A stretch of 64,000 nt of DNA from Emydura subglobosa (Eukaryota; Chordata; Testudines; Chelidae), in NCBI GenBank assembly GCA_007922225.1, contig ML680086.1:4890259-4954258 (forward strand), given 5' to 3'. Below are positions 33,095 to 45,599 of the stretch, in pieces; the stretch's first letter is position 1, and each line of letters begins with the position of its first letter. The translations under genes were made by a program, and so were the position numbers. Below the pieces are notes generated by a model. The model was not told where the DNA came from, searched no databases, and worked only from the letters and a program-made list of their open reading frames with translations.

Positions 33095-35051
33095 ATCATA
33101 GAATCATAGAATTGGAAGGGACCTCAGGAGGTCATCTACTCCAACCCCCTGCTCAAAGCAGGACTAACCTCAGCTAAATAATCCCAGCGAGGGTTTTGTC
33201 AAGCCGCAGCTTAAAAACCTCTAAAGATGGAGATTCCACCACCTCCCTAGGTAACTCATTCCAGTGCTTCACCATCCTCCTAGTGAAATTTTTTTTCCTA
33301 ATGTCCAACCTAGACCTCCCCCACTGCAACTTGAGACTGTTGCTCCTTGTTCTATCATCTGCCACCACTGAGAACAGCCTAGCTCCATCCTCCCTGGAAC
33401 CCCGTTTCAAGTAGTTAAAGGCCGCTATCAAATCCCCCCTCATTTTTCTCTTTTGCAGACTAAACAAGTCCAGTTCCCTCAGCCTCTCCTCATAAGTCCT
33501 GTGCTCCAGCCCCCTAATCATTTTTGTTGCCCTCCGCTGGACTCTCTCCAACTTCTCCACGTCCTTTTTGTAGTGGGGGACCCAAAACTGGACACAATAC
33601 TCCAAATGCAGCCTCACCAATGCTGAATAGAGGGGAATAATCACTTCCCACGATCTGCTGGCAATACTCCTACTAATGCAGCCCAATATGCTATTAGCCT
33701 TCTTGGCAACCAGGGCACACTGCTGACTCATATCCAGCTTCTTATCCACTGTAACCTCCAGGTCCTTTTCTGCAGAACTGGTGCCTATCCCGTTGGTCCC
33801 CAGTCTGTAGCTGTGCATGGGATTCTTCCGTCCTAAGTGCAGGACTCTGCACTTGTCCTTGTTGAACCTCATTAGATTTCTTTTGGTCCATCCTCCAGTT
33901 TGTTTAGGTCCTTCTGTATCCTATCCCTACCTTCCAGGGAATCAACCACTTCCCCCAGCTTAGTGTCATCTGTAAACTTGCTGAGGGTGCAATCTACCCC
34001 ATCCTCCAGATCATTAATAAAGATGTTGAACAAAACCGGCCCCAGGACCAACCCCTGGGGCACTCCCCTTGTGACCAGCTGCCAGCTAGACATGGAGCCA
34101 TTGATCACTACTCGTTGAGCCCTATGCTCTAGCCAGTTCTCTATCCATTTTATAGTCCATTCATCCAACCCATACTTCCTTAACTTGCTGATAAGAATAC
34201 CGTGAGAGACAGTATCAAAAGCTTTGCTAAAGTCAAGGTATATCACATCCTCCGCCTTCCCTACATCCACAGAGCCAGTCACCTCATCATAGAAAGCAAT
34301 CAGGTTGGTCAGGCATGACTTTCCCTTGGTGAATCTATGTTGACTGTTCCTGATCACCTTCCTCTCTTCCAAGTGCCTTAAAATGGATTCCTTGAGGACT
34401 TACTCCATGAATTTTCCAGGGATTGAGGTGAGGCTGACTGGTCTGTAGTTCCCTGGATCCTCTTTTCTCCCTTTCTTGAAGATAGGCACTATATTTGCTT
34501 TTTTCCAGTCATCAGGGACCTCCCTCAATTGCCACGAGCTTTCAAAGATAATAGCCAATGGCTCTGAAATCACCTCAGCCAACTCCCTCAGCACCCTCGG
34601 GTGCATTGCATCTGGTCCCATGGACTTGTGTATGTCCAATCTTTCTAAATAGTCTTGGATCTGTTTCTTCAGCACTGAGGGATGTTCACCTCCTTCCCAT
34701 TCTGTGCTGCCCAGTGCAGTAGTCTGGGAGCTGACCTTGTCTGTGAAGACAGAGGCAAAAATGGCATTGAGTACTTCAGCTTTCTCCACATCCTCTGTCA
34801 CTGGGTTGCCTCCCACATCCTGTAAGGGGTCCACACTTTCCCTAATCTTCCTCTTGTTGGTAACATATCTGTAGAATCCCTTTTTGTTCCCCTTCACGTC
34901 CCTTGCTAGCTGCAATTCTAATTGTGCTTTGGCCTTCCTGATTTCATTCCTGCATGTTCGAGCAGTATTTTTATAATCCTCCCTAGTCATCTGATCAAGC
35001 TGCCACTCCTTGTAAGCTTAATCTGACCAAGCTTCCACTTCTTGTAAGCTT
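33095..35051 (-). mobile_element. CR1 LINE, antisense, long and well preserved
   Basis: The plus strand starts with the reversed 3' end (ATCATAGAATCATAGAATTG). Minus-strand frames are 34990-34400 (196 codons), 34372-33872 (166 codons) and 33872-33174 (232 codons). They run through the linker, reverse transcriptase ([50 protein letters not shown]) and the C-terminal tail ([20 protein letters not shown]). The second-last frame carries FTDD instead of FADD. The 5' end is truncated, and a 32-bp near-duplicate lies at its edge (34989-35051). Confidence 0.9.
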
Positions 35052-35380
35052 CCAGCCCAGGCCACTTCCTACCACCCATGCTGTTGTCCAAGTCTTGCAT
35101 CTTGTCCAAGTCTGCCCCAAAATAGTAACAGAAAAAGGTACTGATTGAACCTCCAGTCCATCTGGGCTCAGCAGGCAGGCTGTTCTCCACCCTGAGGTTT
35201 CTGCAGCACCTTTCCACAGGAGCTCCCTGGGCAGCTCCTTCTCCCTGCCTAAGCTCCACTTGCATCTGGCTGGTGCGACTGGATGGGGTCATCTGGGCCC
35301 AGAGTTGCTCGTTAACCCCTTCAGTTCTTGTGCAGGGTTTATACAGCCCATCACACTCCCCACATTCCACATATTCATGA
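35052..35380. other. Unassigned insert between CR1 and Tx1/L1-like LINE
   Basis: Moderately GC-rich text with no relation to either neighbour. On the minus strand it carries GGGGTTAACGAGCAACTCTG and TGTGATGGGCTGTATAAACC, the latter resembling a TATA region of an LTR. It is too little to classify. Confidence 0.35.
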
Positions 35381-36960
35381 ATCAATTTCTTCCTGATTTC
35401 TATTAATCTGGTGGAGTCAGTGCTTATTAATGAAATCAAGTCTATCAGATCATGCAGCAGTGATGCTACGATTTTCCTCTCCCAAGACAAACTGGACTTG
35501 TAAAAGATGGAGACTGAACTCCTCTTTTTTGAAAGATACACATTGTCAAAACTATGTCACAGAAGCAATTTGTTTTTCTTTGAGACAAATGACACACCAG
35601 AGATACCTCAATCCACCCTTTGGGATACACTGAAAGCTTTTATTAGGAGAAGGATCATTTCCTACCTAGTGGCTGAAAGAGGACTAGCTAGGCTGAGCTC
35701 CTGGAATAACCAAACTATTTAATGTTGTGAATTTAGAATGTGCAAACTGCCCCTCCCAAGGAAATCTTAAAAAGTAATTAATCTTTAGTATGAAGTAAGT
35801 AGACTGACTTCAGCACAAGCCAAATTTGCTCTTTTTAGACTCCAACAAACATAATGGGAATTGGGGGAGAGAGTAGGGAAAATTCTCACAGATTAAAAGT
35901 AGAGGTCAAAGGTCCTGAATGTTATTACACAAATCAGAAAAAGGGCAGGTTATTATTAATCAAAAAGAGATCAATGACAAATTTTTGAAATTCTACCAGG
36001 CTTTTTACAATGATTCATCACGTGACCAAGAAGTAAATCATTTTGTTGACACTCTGAACCTCCCACATGTCACAGAAGAGCAGCAGGCCAGGCTGGCCTC
36101 TCCCTTGCAATCAGAGTTAAAAATCAAGTTCATGGAGGTCATGAATCAGGGCAAGACTCCTGTCGGGTTCCAATGCTGATAGCAGAGGACGAGGGAGGAT
36201 TCCACTGCTGATGGCAGAGGATGCGGGACGGATAAAGCACAACAACCAATATGATTGCAAGCAGAATCGTTTATTCCATCTTGTTCTCCAGCTTATATAC
36301 CCTTTTATCATCTTTGCATACAATGGTTACACAATTTCTGATTGGCTATTATATGATTTTACCTACTTCACACGGGAACAGCTTACATATTACTGGTAGC
36401 ATCTTAGCTCACACAACTATCTTGTTTACGACCTTGAATACTTTCTACTATCTAGTGGATGGCGGCCAAGTCCCGGGAACTCGCCGCCAGTGAGGCGCCT
36501 GAGTGAAAGTGGCCACCTTCCAGCTCCCTGTAGGCAGCCTCACTTGACCCGGTGTCCAGCACCAGGCCTGCTGTAAATGTCCACTTAGGTAGCCATCAGG
36601 TCAGGGTACAAATAATACACTCCCACAGACTCCCGGCCCTGATGGCCTACCAATAAAATTTTATCAAAGTTTTAAAGAGATTCTGGCCCCAAAGCTGTCG
36701 TGTTTATGAAGATGCCTTAAAGAAAGGTCTATTACCTCCTACTCTGAGGGAAGCCTTAACTACTGTACTATTTAAACTGGGTAAGGATGCAGAAAAATGT
36801 AACAGCCCTAGACCCATCTCTTTAATCAATACTGATATGAAAAATATTGGCTAAGAGGCTTCACCCAGATCAGCAGGGATTTATTAAGAAAAGGCAGGGT
36901 TCCGATAACACACGTCCATTGATCATTACCTCTCTTCCTTTGGGGAAAAATCAACATAAT
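35381..36960 (+). mobile_element. Tx1/L1-like LINE ORF2, split by a solo LTR
   Basis: Plus-strand translation gives LVESVLINEIKS and then SLSDHAAVMLRF, the conserved SDH end of the L1-type endonuclease. Next come NQKEINDKFLKFYQAFYNDS and EVNHFVDTLNLPHVTEEQQA. After the LTR come the reverse-transcriptase motifs GPDGLPIKFYQSFKEIL, LPPTLREALTTVLF and RPISLINTDMK. The two halves join perfectly once the LTR is left out. It has several frameshifts and is truncated at both ends. Confidence 0.85.
36161..36627 (-). mobile_element. Solo LTR with 6-bp target duplication
   Basis: A 467-bp insert starts TGTCGGGTTCC and ends ACTCCCACA, flanked by a perfect GACTCC duplication (36155-36160 and 36628-36633). 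On the minus strand the order is U3, TATATAAGC near 36296, then AATAAACGATTC near 36275 and a U5 ending CCCGACA. Six-bp duplications are typical of class II (beta/alpha-like) retroviruses; that class is inferred. Without it the host LINE reading frame KTPGPDG is restored. Confidence 0.92.
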
Positions 36961-36964
36961 TACA

Positions 36965-39900
36965 ATTAATGTCCTTCCCAGGATTCATTCTGAATTCCTT
37001 CCCTAGCCATATTCCTGCCTTTTATTTCACCAAAATCAACAGTCTGCTCAGGTCCTTCCCGTGCGGTGCTGGTAACAAACCCAGAATCTCCTTACACAGA
37101 TTACAGCTTCTAGTCAAACCAGTTTTATTGACTATTTACGATGTCACATCTTAAACTCAAATGAAACACCATGGATGGAATTAATGAGACACACCCAGTA
37201 GGATGCCTGTGACCAGAAAGACAAACTTAAAGCATGGTAAAAGCTTGCCTGGTCTCGGGGTGGCTAATAAGCCTGTGTGCCAGATGTGTAATTTCCCAGC
37301 TGTGAGGTTGCAAGCAAAATGACAGAATGAAAAGTTGCCTTTGTAATTTTTTGCTTTCTTTTTTCTCCCTCTGTGTGTGTGTGTGTGTGTGTGTGTGTCT
37401 GTCTGTCTTTTGTTAGGGTCAGACTTCAACAGCAAGAACTGCCCTCCAAACTGATTTTTTTCCCTCTCTTCCCTCCCCTCAACAAGAACAATAAATACAG
37501 TCTTTAATACTATCTTAAAAGATTGTCAAGCTGGGAATTTTCCCCTACAGAAACCCTACACGCCTAAAGGAATGGGAATAAGGGAAATGTTAATATAAAA
37601 TTGTAATTCTTTACATTTCCTTCTTTTGCTGTGTTAATAAAATGATCATCACTACCTAGCTCTTCTATGGTTAGGTTAAAAGATTTGTAATAGTGGCTAT
37701 TACATGGGAGTAAGCCAGTGATGTTTTGATGCAAAGCCTTGAACTACATGTAACTGTTCAATTGAACAATGAACAATGGTTTTAAAAGGAAGAATAATCC
37801 TCTCTTGCTGGGCCCAAGACATCCCTCTGATCAATAAGCAGCACCCAGAAAGCAATGTCCAGCGGACAGCATGCCAGTCCCCTCCTGAGTCCAGACACCT
37901 GCACATTCAGAGCAGAGCTAGGAAAGGGACAAGAGCCCCAGCTGCCAAAAGTTCCTTTCCACTCCCCACAGCACTGGAGAGAGGCTATGAAGAAGTGGGG
38001 AAGGAAAGTGGGTGAATATGAATCTGAAGAGGCAGCAGACTCCAAAACAGCCATGGTCCCCAAATACACAGTACAAAATACTTACTATCTAAAGGACCAG
38101 TGCTCTGCCCAGCACCCAGATCAAATGGTTAGGCGACTTTTGTGTAGATGCGCAGAGGAGGGAATCTTCCCTCCTAAGGCTGGAGAGTGACACTGCAGGG
38201 GCTATTCAGCTCAGTGACCCCTCTCCAGAGAAATTTAAGCTACAAGATTTGTGCCATGGCAGATCCTTTGGCCCCATCCTGCCGTCATGCTGTGCAGGGA
38301 GTCCTTGTGGGGTGTGTGTGTACCCTCTTTGCTCTCCATGCCCCATCTACCCCCTCTTTTTGTAGCAGAAGCACACCAGGCCAGCTGCCTGTTAACACCA
38401 TCTTCTCAGTCTCCCAACGTATCTTTGGCTGATCTTTGTCTTTCAATCTGCACGTTTCTCAGAGCAGGGCCTATGACTTTGTAGCTTCCACAGAGACAAG
38501 TGCACTGACAGAATAACTGTTATTGGTGAGTAACAGCGACATGACACTGCTGGCCACCTACAGTCATTGGTTTGGCGGTTTAAGCATACAAATGACTAGC
38601 ACTGCACACACCAGGAAGAAGCACAAGTGCAGGTGAGCGCCATGCACAGTCTGTGGAGTAGGAAAGGACTAGAAGGCAGTTGGGGCTGAGGTCCCTTTCA
38701 GACTTCTGCCCCAAGCATTCAGATAGTTATAGGAACAGGCACAGCTGCACTGGCCATGGGATGGTTCTGCGCTAATGACACTGAGGGCTCATGTATTGCA
38801 GGACGGGGATCTGCAGAGGCAATTCCCAGCTGAGAACTGAACAGGCCATTTGTTGCTGAATCAGCAAGAGATTGGTTCTTGTTGAATGTTGAAGATCCTA
38901 TCCCAGAGAGGTGCAGGTGGAAACATTCTCCTTCCATCCCAAAGCATGTTACAAACCTTTGACAAAATGGCTGTTGCCAAAAATCCTAGCTTCCAAGAGC
39001 AGATCACGAGCCCATTAGTGAGAAGTCAGTTTCCAGCTCTGCCGGAGCACCGTCGTTCAAAACACAAGACAACCTTGAACTGCCATCATGCACTAATGCA
39101 GTGAATTGGTTCACAAGCTTTGTGGAGAGATCCGCACCTGCCGTATCCACTGCAAAGGGTGTCTCAGTCCAATCAAATCTTTCTCATCTCTCCCTTGTAA
39201 AACTCTGCAAGCGTAGCTTGGCTAAATGTTCAATTATCATTTCATTTGTAGATGAAAGTTGTACTTGGTAGATAATACTGATAATAGCCAGGCCATCATC
39301 AGCCCTTTTTCCTCCCAGCACAAGTCACATTTTCTTGAATGCTGGGCTTTTTTAGGTCATGTTAGTAGATGCTGAAGCATTTTCTCTGCATACTTGCGCT
39401 GAACTCTTTCAAATGTGAAGATATCTGCCAGGAATGGTATCTTTGACAAACGGATCTTATCTTCAAAGAATGTGATTAAGCTGAAAGGCAGCTGTGAGAG
39501 AGGTGTTGATTTCTTCAGATGTGCTTTGTAACACACTTCCCTTTGATGACTGTTGTGTCAGCAAGGGAAGAGATATGCAGCAGATCCAGTGCTGGATAAC
39601 AGGAACCCGTTTGTTACAGTGTATCTCTTGCAGAGGAGACTCTCTCACCTAGCTCTGAGAGCCCGAGGAAAGTCAGAGAGGTCCGGTTCTGAGAGAGTGA
39701 AGCTCCCCAAACATGCACAGAAGATCTAACCTTCCATGCCCTCTGTCCTCCTAGCAGCATGGTTAGACAGAAGGTTATAGGAACAATAAGAAAACATCCA
39801 GAACTCCTACCCTGAAGGGTCACAAGGCCAATTGTTCCACAGATTGGGTCCCCATAGTAAGGTCCACAGAGCTCCACTGGTACCTTGGGAAGGATGGGTG

Positions 39901-40525
39901 TCAGACAACTTTTTGGGGTACTTTAGTGGAAAAGGGGGATCACCCCACCTTCAACCCAAGAATTGACATCCTCCGATTAATTCCTGCCTTCCAGGGATGC
40001 AGTGTGGCTACAACTGATGTACATGAAGCTTCAGACTGCCTAGAGCTCCGGTTAGCTGCACCAAGTGTGTGACTGACCTAGTTCAGCCTGGTCAGTCCCT
40101 GGGGTCGATTCTGTTGCCAGATCAATGGGAACTTACATGATCAATGGCAGAAGCTAGACCTGCCTGAGTGGCCAAACTGGAAATGGGAAGATAGAGGGAA
40201 ACCGGAGTCACAGCAGGCAGCCTGAGAAAAGCAGACCCATGTCAGAGTGTGGAAATGCCAAAGCTGCCCCAAACCCACTCCACTCTCAGCATCCCCCCTT
40301 TGAACATTGGCCCCAGGCGCTCCAATCTGATACAATCTGCCCCATATTGCCTGCAGTTTGTTTGGCTGGCTAAGTGCACGACACAGGCTGACCATGAACT
40401 GTGACCAGTGCTCAGATGCCAGGGTCAACAAGAACTCATTTTGGAAAACTAGTGACTATAATTAGAGTTTGACTGTCAGGTCACTGGAGATGTCAACCAT
40501 TAGAAAAACTCCCATGCATTTTACA
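36965..40525. other. No gene seen; microsatellite inside
   Basis: Unassigned sequence. CAGTTTTATTGAC near 37120 looks LTR-like on the minus strand, and AATAACTGTTATTGGTGAGT near 38512 resembles sequence near DIRS ends, but neither could be delimited. A (TG)n repeat is listed separately. Confidence 0.4.
37372..37406. repeat. (TG)n-(TCTG)n microsatellite
   Basis: Thirteen uninterrupted TG units (37372-37397), then TCTG units to about 37406. It is the only long dinucleotide repeat in the window and is likely polymorphic. Confidence 0.95.
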
Positions 40526-40528
40526 GAG

Positions 40529-40912
40529 GCCTGGTCTACACTTACCTTTGTAAGAAATACCTTTGACTAAAAAGGTTTTAATAAAAGAACATCGGNNNNN
40601 NNNNNTTCTATACCTACAACTATTTTATTTCTTTTAACACTTAACTCTTTCACCTTGAAATTCGGCAGCAGTCAACGGGAGTTACACAAGCTACCCGTCG
40701 ACTTCGTAACTCCTCTTCTATGCAGCGTCTTCACTGTGCTGTGCCGACGGGAAATACGTGCCCGTCGATGCAGCGCTACGCCATTTGAGGGGGTGGTTTT
40801 AACATGTCGACTTCCAGATCGATTGAGCGGGTCTTCACTGACCGCTCAATCGATCCAGACAGATCGATCTGATGGCAGCGAATTTGCCGCCGTCAGTAAA
40901 GACATACCCAGA
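40529..40912. mobile_element. MITE spanning an assembly gap
   Basis: The left end is GGCCTGGTCTACACTTACC. The right end, on the minus strand, is GGGTATGTCTTTACTG, a diverged inverted copy. The right half has a perfect 14-bp hairpin (40817-40830 with 40842-40855) and a 12-bp palindrome CAGATCGATCTG (40860-40871). It is CpG-rich, hence likely young. The 10-N gap lies in its left part, so its true length is unknown. Confidence 0.65.
40596..40605. other. Assembly gap (10 N)
   Basis: Ten N bases; the length is a placeholder. It falls inside a repeat, the usual reason for such a gap. Confidence 0.99.
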
Positions 40913-40914
40913 GA

Positions 40915-42915
40915 CACCCACTAGCAACCAATGCATAACTAAATAAAATCACAGACTCTGCCCTGAATAAGATCTACAAGCAGATGTGGCCAGACGACAG
41001 CTGTGCTTCCCTGCTTGTGCACAACAGCCTTTGCTGGCTAGTCACTGAATGACTGATGGGGGTGGGTGGTTCCACACTCAGTTAATTGGCTTCTACTGGA
41101 CAGCTACCACAGGAAACTGCACAGTAGAATTTTAGCGTCTGCCAGGCCGCCATGAAAATTCCATACCCTGTTGTAAGGCATCTCGTGTCCTAACTGGGGC
41201 ATGAGCAGTGATGCATAATGGCTAGAGCCAGAGTCAGGAACCGGAGTCAAAGGTCGGGGTGGAGTCCAGACCCAGGACTCAAGTTGAGGGTCAGAGGCAG
41301 AGTCAGAAGCAAGCTGGGACACAGGGCTGGAGTGAACAAGAGCAGGACAAGAATAAGGCTGGAGCAAGACTGGGAATAAGGCAGCCCAGGAGTCATTACA
41401 GCTGTGGACAGAAGTACTGACCAGCCAATGGCCTGCTGGCTCCCTTCAGCCAATCAGGCGCTTCTGCCACAACCCAGCTGAGCTCATTCATCTGCCTGGC
41501 GACTGGGCTGGCTAGTCCTCACCTACTGAGCTCCCTGGGGCAGGCGGGCCTGGCTACTCCTCAGCTGAAGGTGCTCACTCCTGACACCTTGAACTACCAT
41601 TTGAAGGTCTCACAGTAAACACCCTTGCACTGTAGAATATCATGTCTGCACTACCAGAATGGCCCTAACTCCAGCATCCCAGGGCTGTGTGGGCACCTCC
41701 TGGATACAAATTCTGTGAAAGAAGGAGGTTTGTGGCAGTTGCTACGACTAGCTGCTTAGCTGTAAGGGGTCCGTCTACGCAAAATGACACCCCATTGCCT
41801 GATACAGGAAACACTCTCACCTCTGCGTGAGATACTCTGCATGCAGAGCCCTTCTTTCACAAAAGGGGACTGGTGCCCCCTGCTGGAAATGTGCCTCTGT
41901 CACTGGGATCATCCATGTTCCGGGCCCAAATAGCTTAACAAGGGATTTATGGACAATGAAGAGGTATTTGAGAACCACGAATCAATGCATCCTCTAGACG
42001 TAGTGTATCCTGCTGCTTTGTGCAAATGGAATGGAAAGCATGTGGAGTGGGACACTGACCCTGTCAGGCAGACAATAGGAATTCACTGCGCCAGCCTCCA
42101 CACCAGAGGCGTCAGAGGCTGAAATCAGGAGGTCAGGATCTAAATACAGAAATATAGGGACTGTAGCCCACTTTTGTTTCGGCTGCTTAGAGGTTCATGG
42201 ATATGCTACGGACCATTCCCAGGAAATCCCTTAAATCAGTTATTCTTAGCCTATGCAAAATGTTCCACAGAAGGCAAGTGACCAGGATTCGTTACCGAAT
42301 TTGGCTGGATCATTAGCTTCCCCGGCCCAGACTGGTACTGATGGGGAATAAAAAGTGAACACTGATCCATGCCATGTCAATTAGTGAAGGGGCACATCAG
42401 TGTGGATATTCCATTTAGAAGTCTGCCAGTGAATGCCTGGGTGGCTGAAAGTGCGTGGCATTGAGAGTGATTGGTGGGCACAGAAAGTCTAAGAACAGCT
42501 GCCTCTTCTGGCCAAAGATATTAAAGAGGGGCTGCACTGCTGTGCCTGTTACCCCAAAGCGGTAGGCAAGGATGTGCTGGGGATATCACAGTTCCCCTGT
42601 GGTGCCGGAGACCCCCTTGCTAGGCCTGTTCAGACACTCAAGAATTATCGCCAGCCAGCAGAGTCTTAATTAAAATTTGTTGCCTTCTTAAAGAAATTAG
42701 CATCTTCAGAACAAGCAGTGCTGAGGATCTGTGGTGTTTAGGAATTGGGTAGTAACCCTTTAAATTGTTTGGGAGCCCTCTATGGGGCCTCCTTGCTTTA
42801 TATTGCAGAACATTCTCATTCCAATCCCTGTCAGAGCAGCAGTGCACAGAGCGAGCGAGGCTGGTATATTGGCACATCAATAACCAGGACTACTTGGAAT
42901 CCAGTTGTTTTAGTG
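40915..42915. other. No gene seen
   Basis: Unassigned sequence apart from the purine-rich repeat at 41210-41420. No supported ORF. Confidence 0.45.
41210..41420. repeat. Degenerate purine-rich short repeat
   Basis: Imperfect copies of a GAGTCAGGAACCGGAGTCAA-like phrase recur (GAGTCCAGACCCAGGACTC, GGTCAGAGGCAGAGTCAGAA). This suggests a decayed minisatellite of about 10-20 bp inside a larger mobile element. Confidence 0.5.
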
Positions 42916-42921
42916 GTGGTT

Positions 42922-45540
42922 TCATAGAATCATACTATATTAGGTTGGAAGTCCTCAGGAAGTCATCTAGTCCAAACCCCTGCCCAAAGCAGGGCCAACC
43001 CCAACTAAATCATCCCAGCCAGGGCTTTGTCAAGCTGCACCTGAAAAACCTATAAGGATGGAGATTCCACCACCTGCCTAGGTAACCCATTCCAGTGCTT
43101 CACCACCCTCCTAGTCAAAAACTTTTTCCTAATGTCCAACCTAGACCTCCCCCACTGCAACTTGAAACTGTTGCTCCTTGTTCTGTCATCTGCCACCACA
43201 GAGAACAGCCTAGCCCCATCCTCCCTGGAACCCCTTTTCAGGTAGTTAAAAGCTGCCCCTCATTCTTCTCTTCTGTACACTAAACAAGCCTAATTCCCTC
43301 AGCCTTCTTGGCAACCAGGGCACACTGCTGAATCATATCCAGCTTCTTATCCACTGTTACCCACAGGTCCTTTTCTGCAGAGCTGCTGCCCAGCTCGTTG
43401 GTCCCCAGTCTGTAGCTGTGCATGGGATTCTTCTTCCTAAGTGGAGGACTCTGCACTTTTCTTTGTTGAACCTCATTAGATTTCTTTTGGCCCATCCTCC
43501 AGTTTGTTTAGGTCCTTCTGTATCCTATCCCTACCTTCCAGGGAATCAACCACTTCCCCCAGCTTAGTGTCATCTGTAAACTTGCTGAGGGTGCAATCTA
43601 CCCCATCCTCCAGATCATTAATAAAGATGTTGAACAAAACCGGCCGCAGGACCAACCCCTGGGACACTCCCCTTGTGACCAGCTGCCAGCTAGACATGGA
43701 GCCATTGATCACTACTCGTTGAGTCCTATGCTCTAGCCAGTTCTCTATCTATTTTATAGTCCATTCATCCAACCCATACTTCTTTAAATTGCTGATAAGA
43801 ACACTGTGAGAGACAGTATCAAAAGCTTTGCTAAAGTCAAGGTATATCATTCCACTACTTTCCCCACATCCACAGAGCCAGTCACCTCTTCATAGAAGGC
43901 AATCAGGTTGGTCAGGCATGACTTGCCCTTGGGAATCCATGTTGACTGTTCATGATCACCTTCCTCTCCTCCAAGTGCCTCAGACTGGATTCCTTGAGGA
44001 CGTGCTCCATGATTTTTCCAGGGACCAAAAGGAGGCTGACCGGTCTGTAGTTCCCCAGATCCTCCTTCTTCCCTTTTTTGAAGATGGGCACTATACTTGC
44101 CTTTTTCCAATCACCGGGACTTCCCTCAATTACCACAAGTTTTCGGAGATAATAGCCAATGGCTCTGCAATCACATCAGCCAACTCCCTCAGCACCCTCG
44201 GATGGATTGCATCCAGCCCCATGGACTTATGTATGTCTAGCCTTTTGTAAATAGCCCTGAACCTGTTCTTTCAGCACTGAGGGCTGCTACCTCCTTCCCA
44301 TTCTGTGCTGCCCAGTGCAGTAGTCCACTTGTCTGTGAACACAGAAGCAAAAAACTTATTGAGTACTTCAGCTTTTTCCACATCATCTGTCACTAGGTTG
44401 CCTCTCCAATTCTGTAAGGGGCCCACACTTTCCCTGACCACCTTCTTGTTGCTAACATACCTGTAGAAACCCTTCTTGTTACCCTTCATGTCCTTTGCTA
44501 GCTGGAACACTAGTTGTGCTTTGGCCTTCCTGATTTCACTCCTGCATGTTCGAGCAGTATTTTTTTACTCCTCCCTGGTCATCTGATCAAGCTTCCACTT
44601 CTTGTAAACTTCCTTTTTGTGTTTAAGCTCACCAATGACTTCTTTGTCAAGCCAAACTGGTTGCTTGCCATATTTGCTATTCTTTCTGCACATCGGGATG
44701 GTTTGTTCCTGTTCCCTCAATAAGGTTTCTTTAAAATACAGCCAGCTCTCTTGGATTCCTTTCCCCCTCGTATTAGCCTCCCAGGGGATCCTGCCCATCA
44801 GCTCCCTGAGGAAGTCAAAGTCTATTTTTCTGAAGTCTAGATTCCATATTCTGCTGCTTTCCTTTCTTCCTTTTGTCAGGATCCTGAACTCGACCATCTC
44901 ATGGTCACTGCTGCCCAGGTTGCCACCCACTTCTACTTCTCCTGCCAATTCTTTCCTGTTTGTCAGAAGCAGGTCAAGAGGAGCTCAGTTCCTGGTTGGT
45001 TCCTCCAGCACTTGCAGCAGGACATTGTCCCCAACACTCTCCAAAACCTTCCTGGATTGTCAGTACACTGTTTTATTGCTATTCCAGCAGATGTCAGGGT
45101 GACTGAAGTCCCCTATTGAGAACCAGGGCCTGTGATCTGGAAACTTCCACTAGTTGTCTGAAGAAAGCCTCGTCTACATCTCCTCCTGGTCAGGTTGTCT
45201 ATAGCATACGTCCACCACCACATCACCCTTGTTGATCTCGCCTCTAAACATAACCCAGAGACTCTCAACAGGGTTGGGTTTTCTCCTGTTTCATACTGGA
45301 GCTCTGAGCAGTCATAGTATTTTCTTACATACAGTGCAACTCCTCCACTTTTTCTCCCCTGCCTGTCCTCTTGAACAGTTTATACCCATCAATGTCAGTG
45401 CTCCAGTCATGTGACTTACCCCATCAACTCTCTGTAATTCCAATTACATCATAGTTCCTTGACTGTGCCAGGACTTCCAATTCCTTCTGCTTGTTTCCCA
45501 GGTTTCTTATGTTTATGTACAGGTACCTAAGATAACTAGC
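42922..45540 (-). mobile_element. CR1 LINE, antisense, longest copy
   Basis: It starts with the reversed 3' end (TCATAGAATCATACTATATT). Minus-strand frames give the reverse transcriptase (43712-43476, with [11 protein letters not shown]), [16 protein letters not shown] (44510-44271), and LRELMGRIPWEANTRGKGIQ plus SSDHEMVEFRILTKGRKESS (44948-44565). The SSDHEMV motif is the end of the endonuclease domain, so this copy reaches further 5' than the others. Further 5' endonuclease-like text runs to about 45540. An internal deletion of about 0.2 kb joins CCCTCAG to CCTTCTTGGC at about 43302. Confidence 0.88.
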
Positions 45541-45599
45541 CAATTGTCCAACATTCTCAGTATGAATGAGAAGGCCTCCCCTGTTGCACCCTCCTCATT

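Noticed and set aside
34987..35541. 184-codon minus-strand ORF
   Set aside because: It crosses a CR1 end, an unassigned insert and the antisense of a Tx1/L1-like LINE, so it is a chance fusion.
41247..41453. Coding exon in purine-rich sequence
   Set aside because: The frame follows a degenerate short repeat and has no domain.
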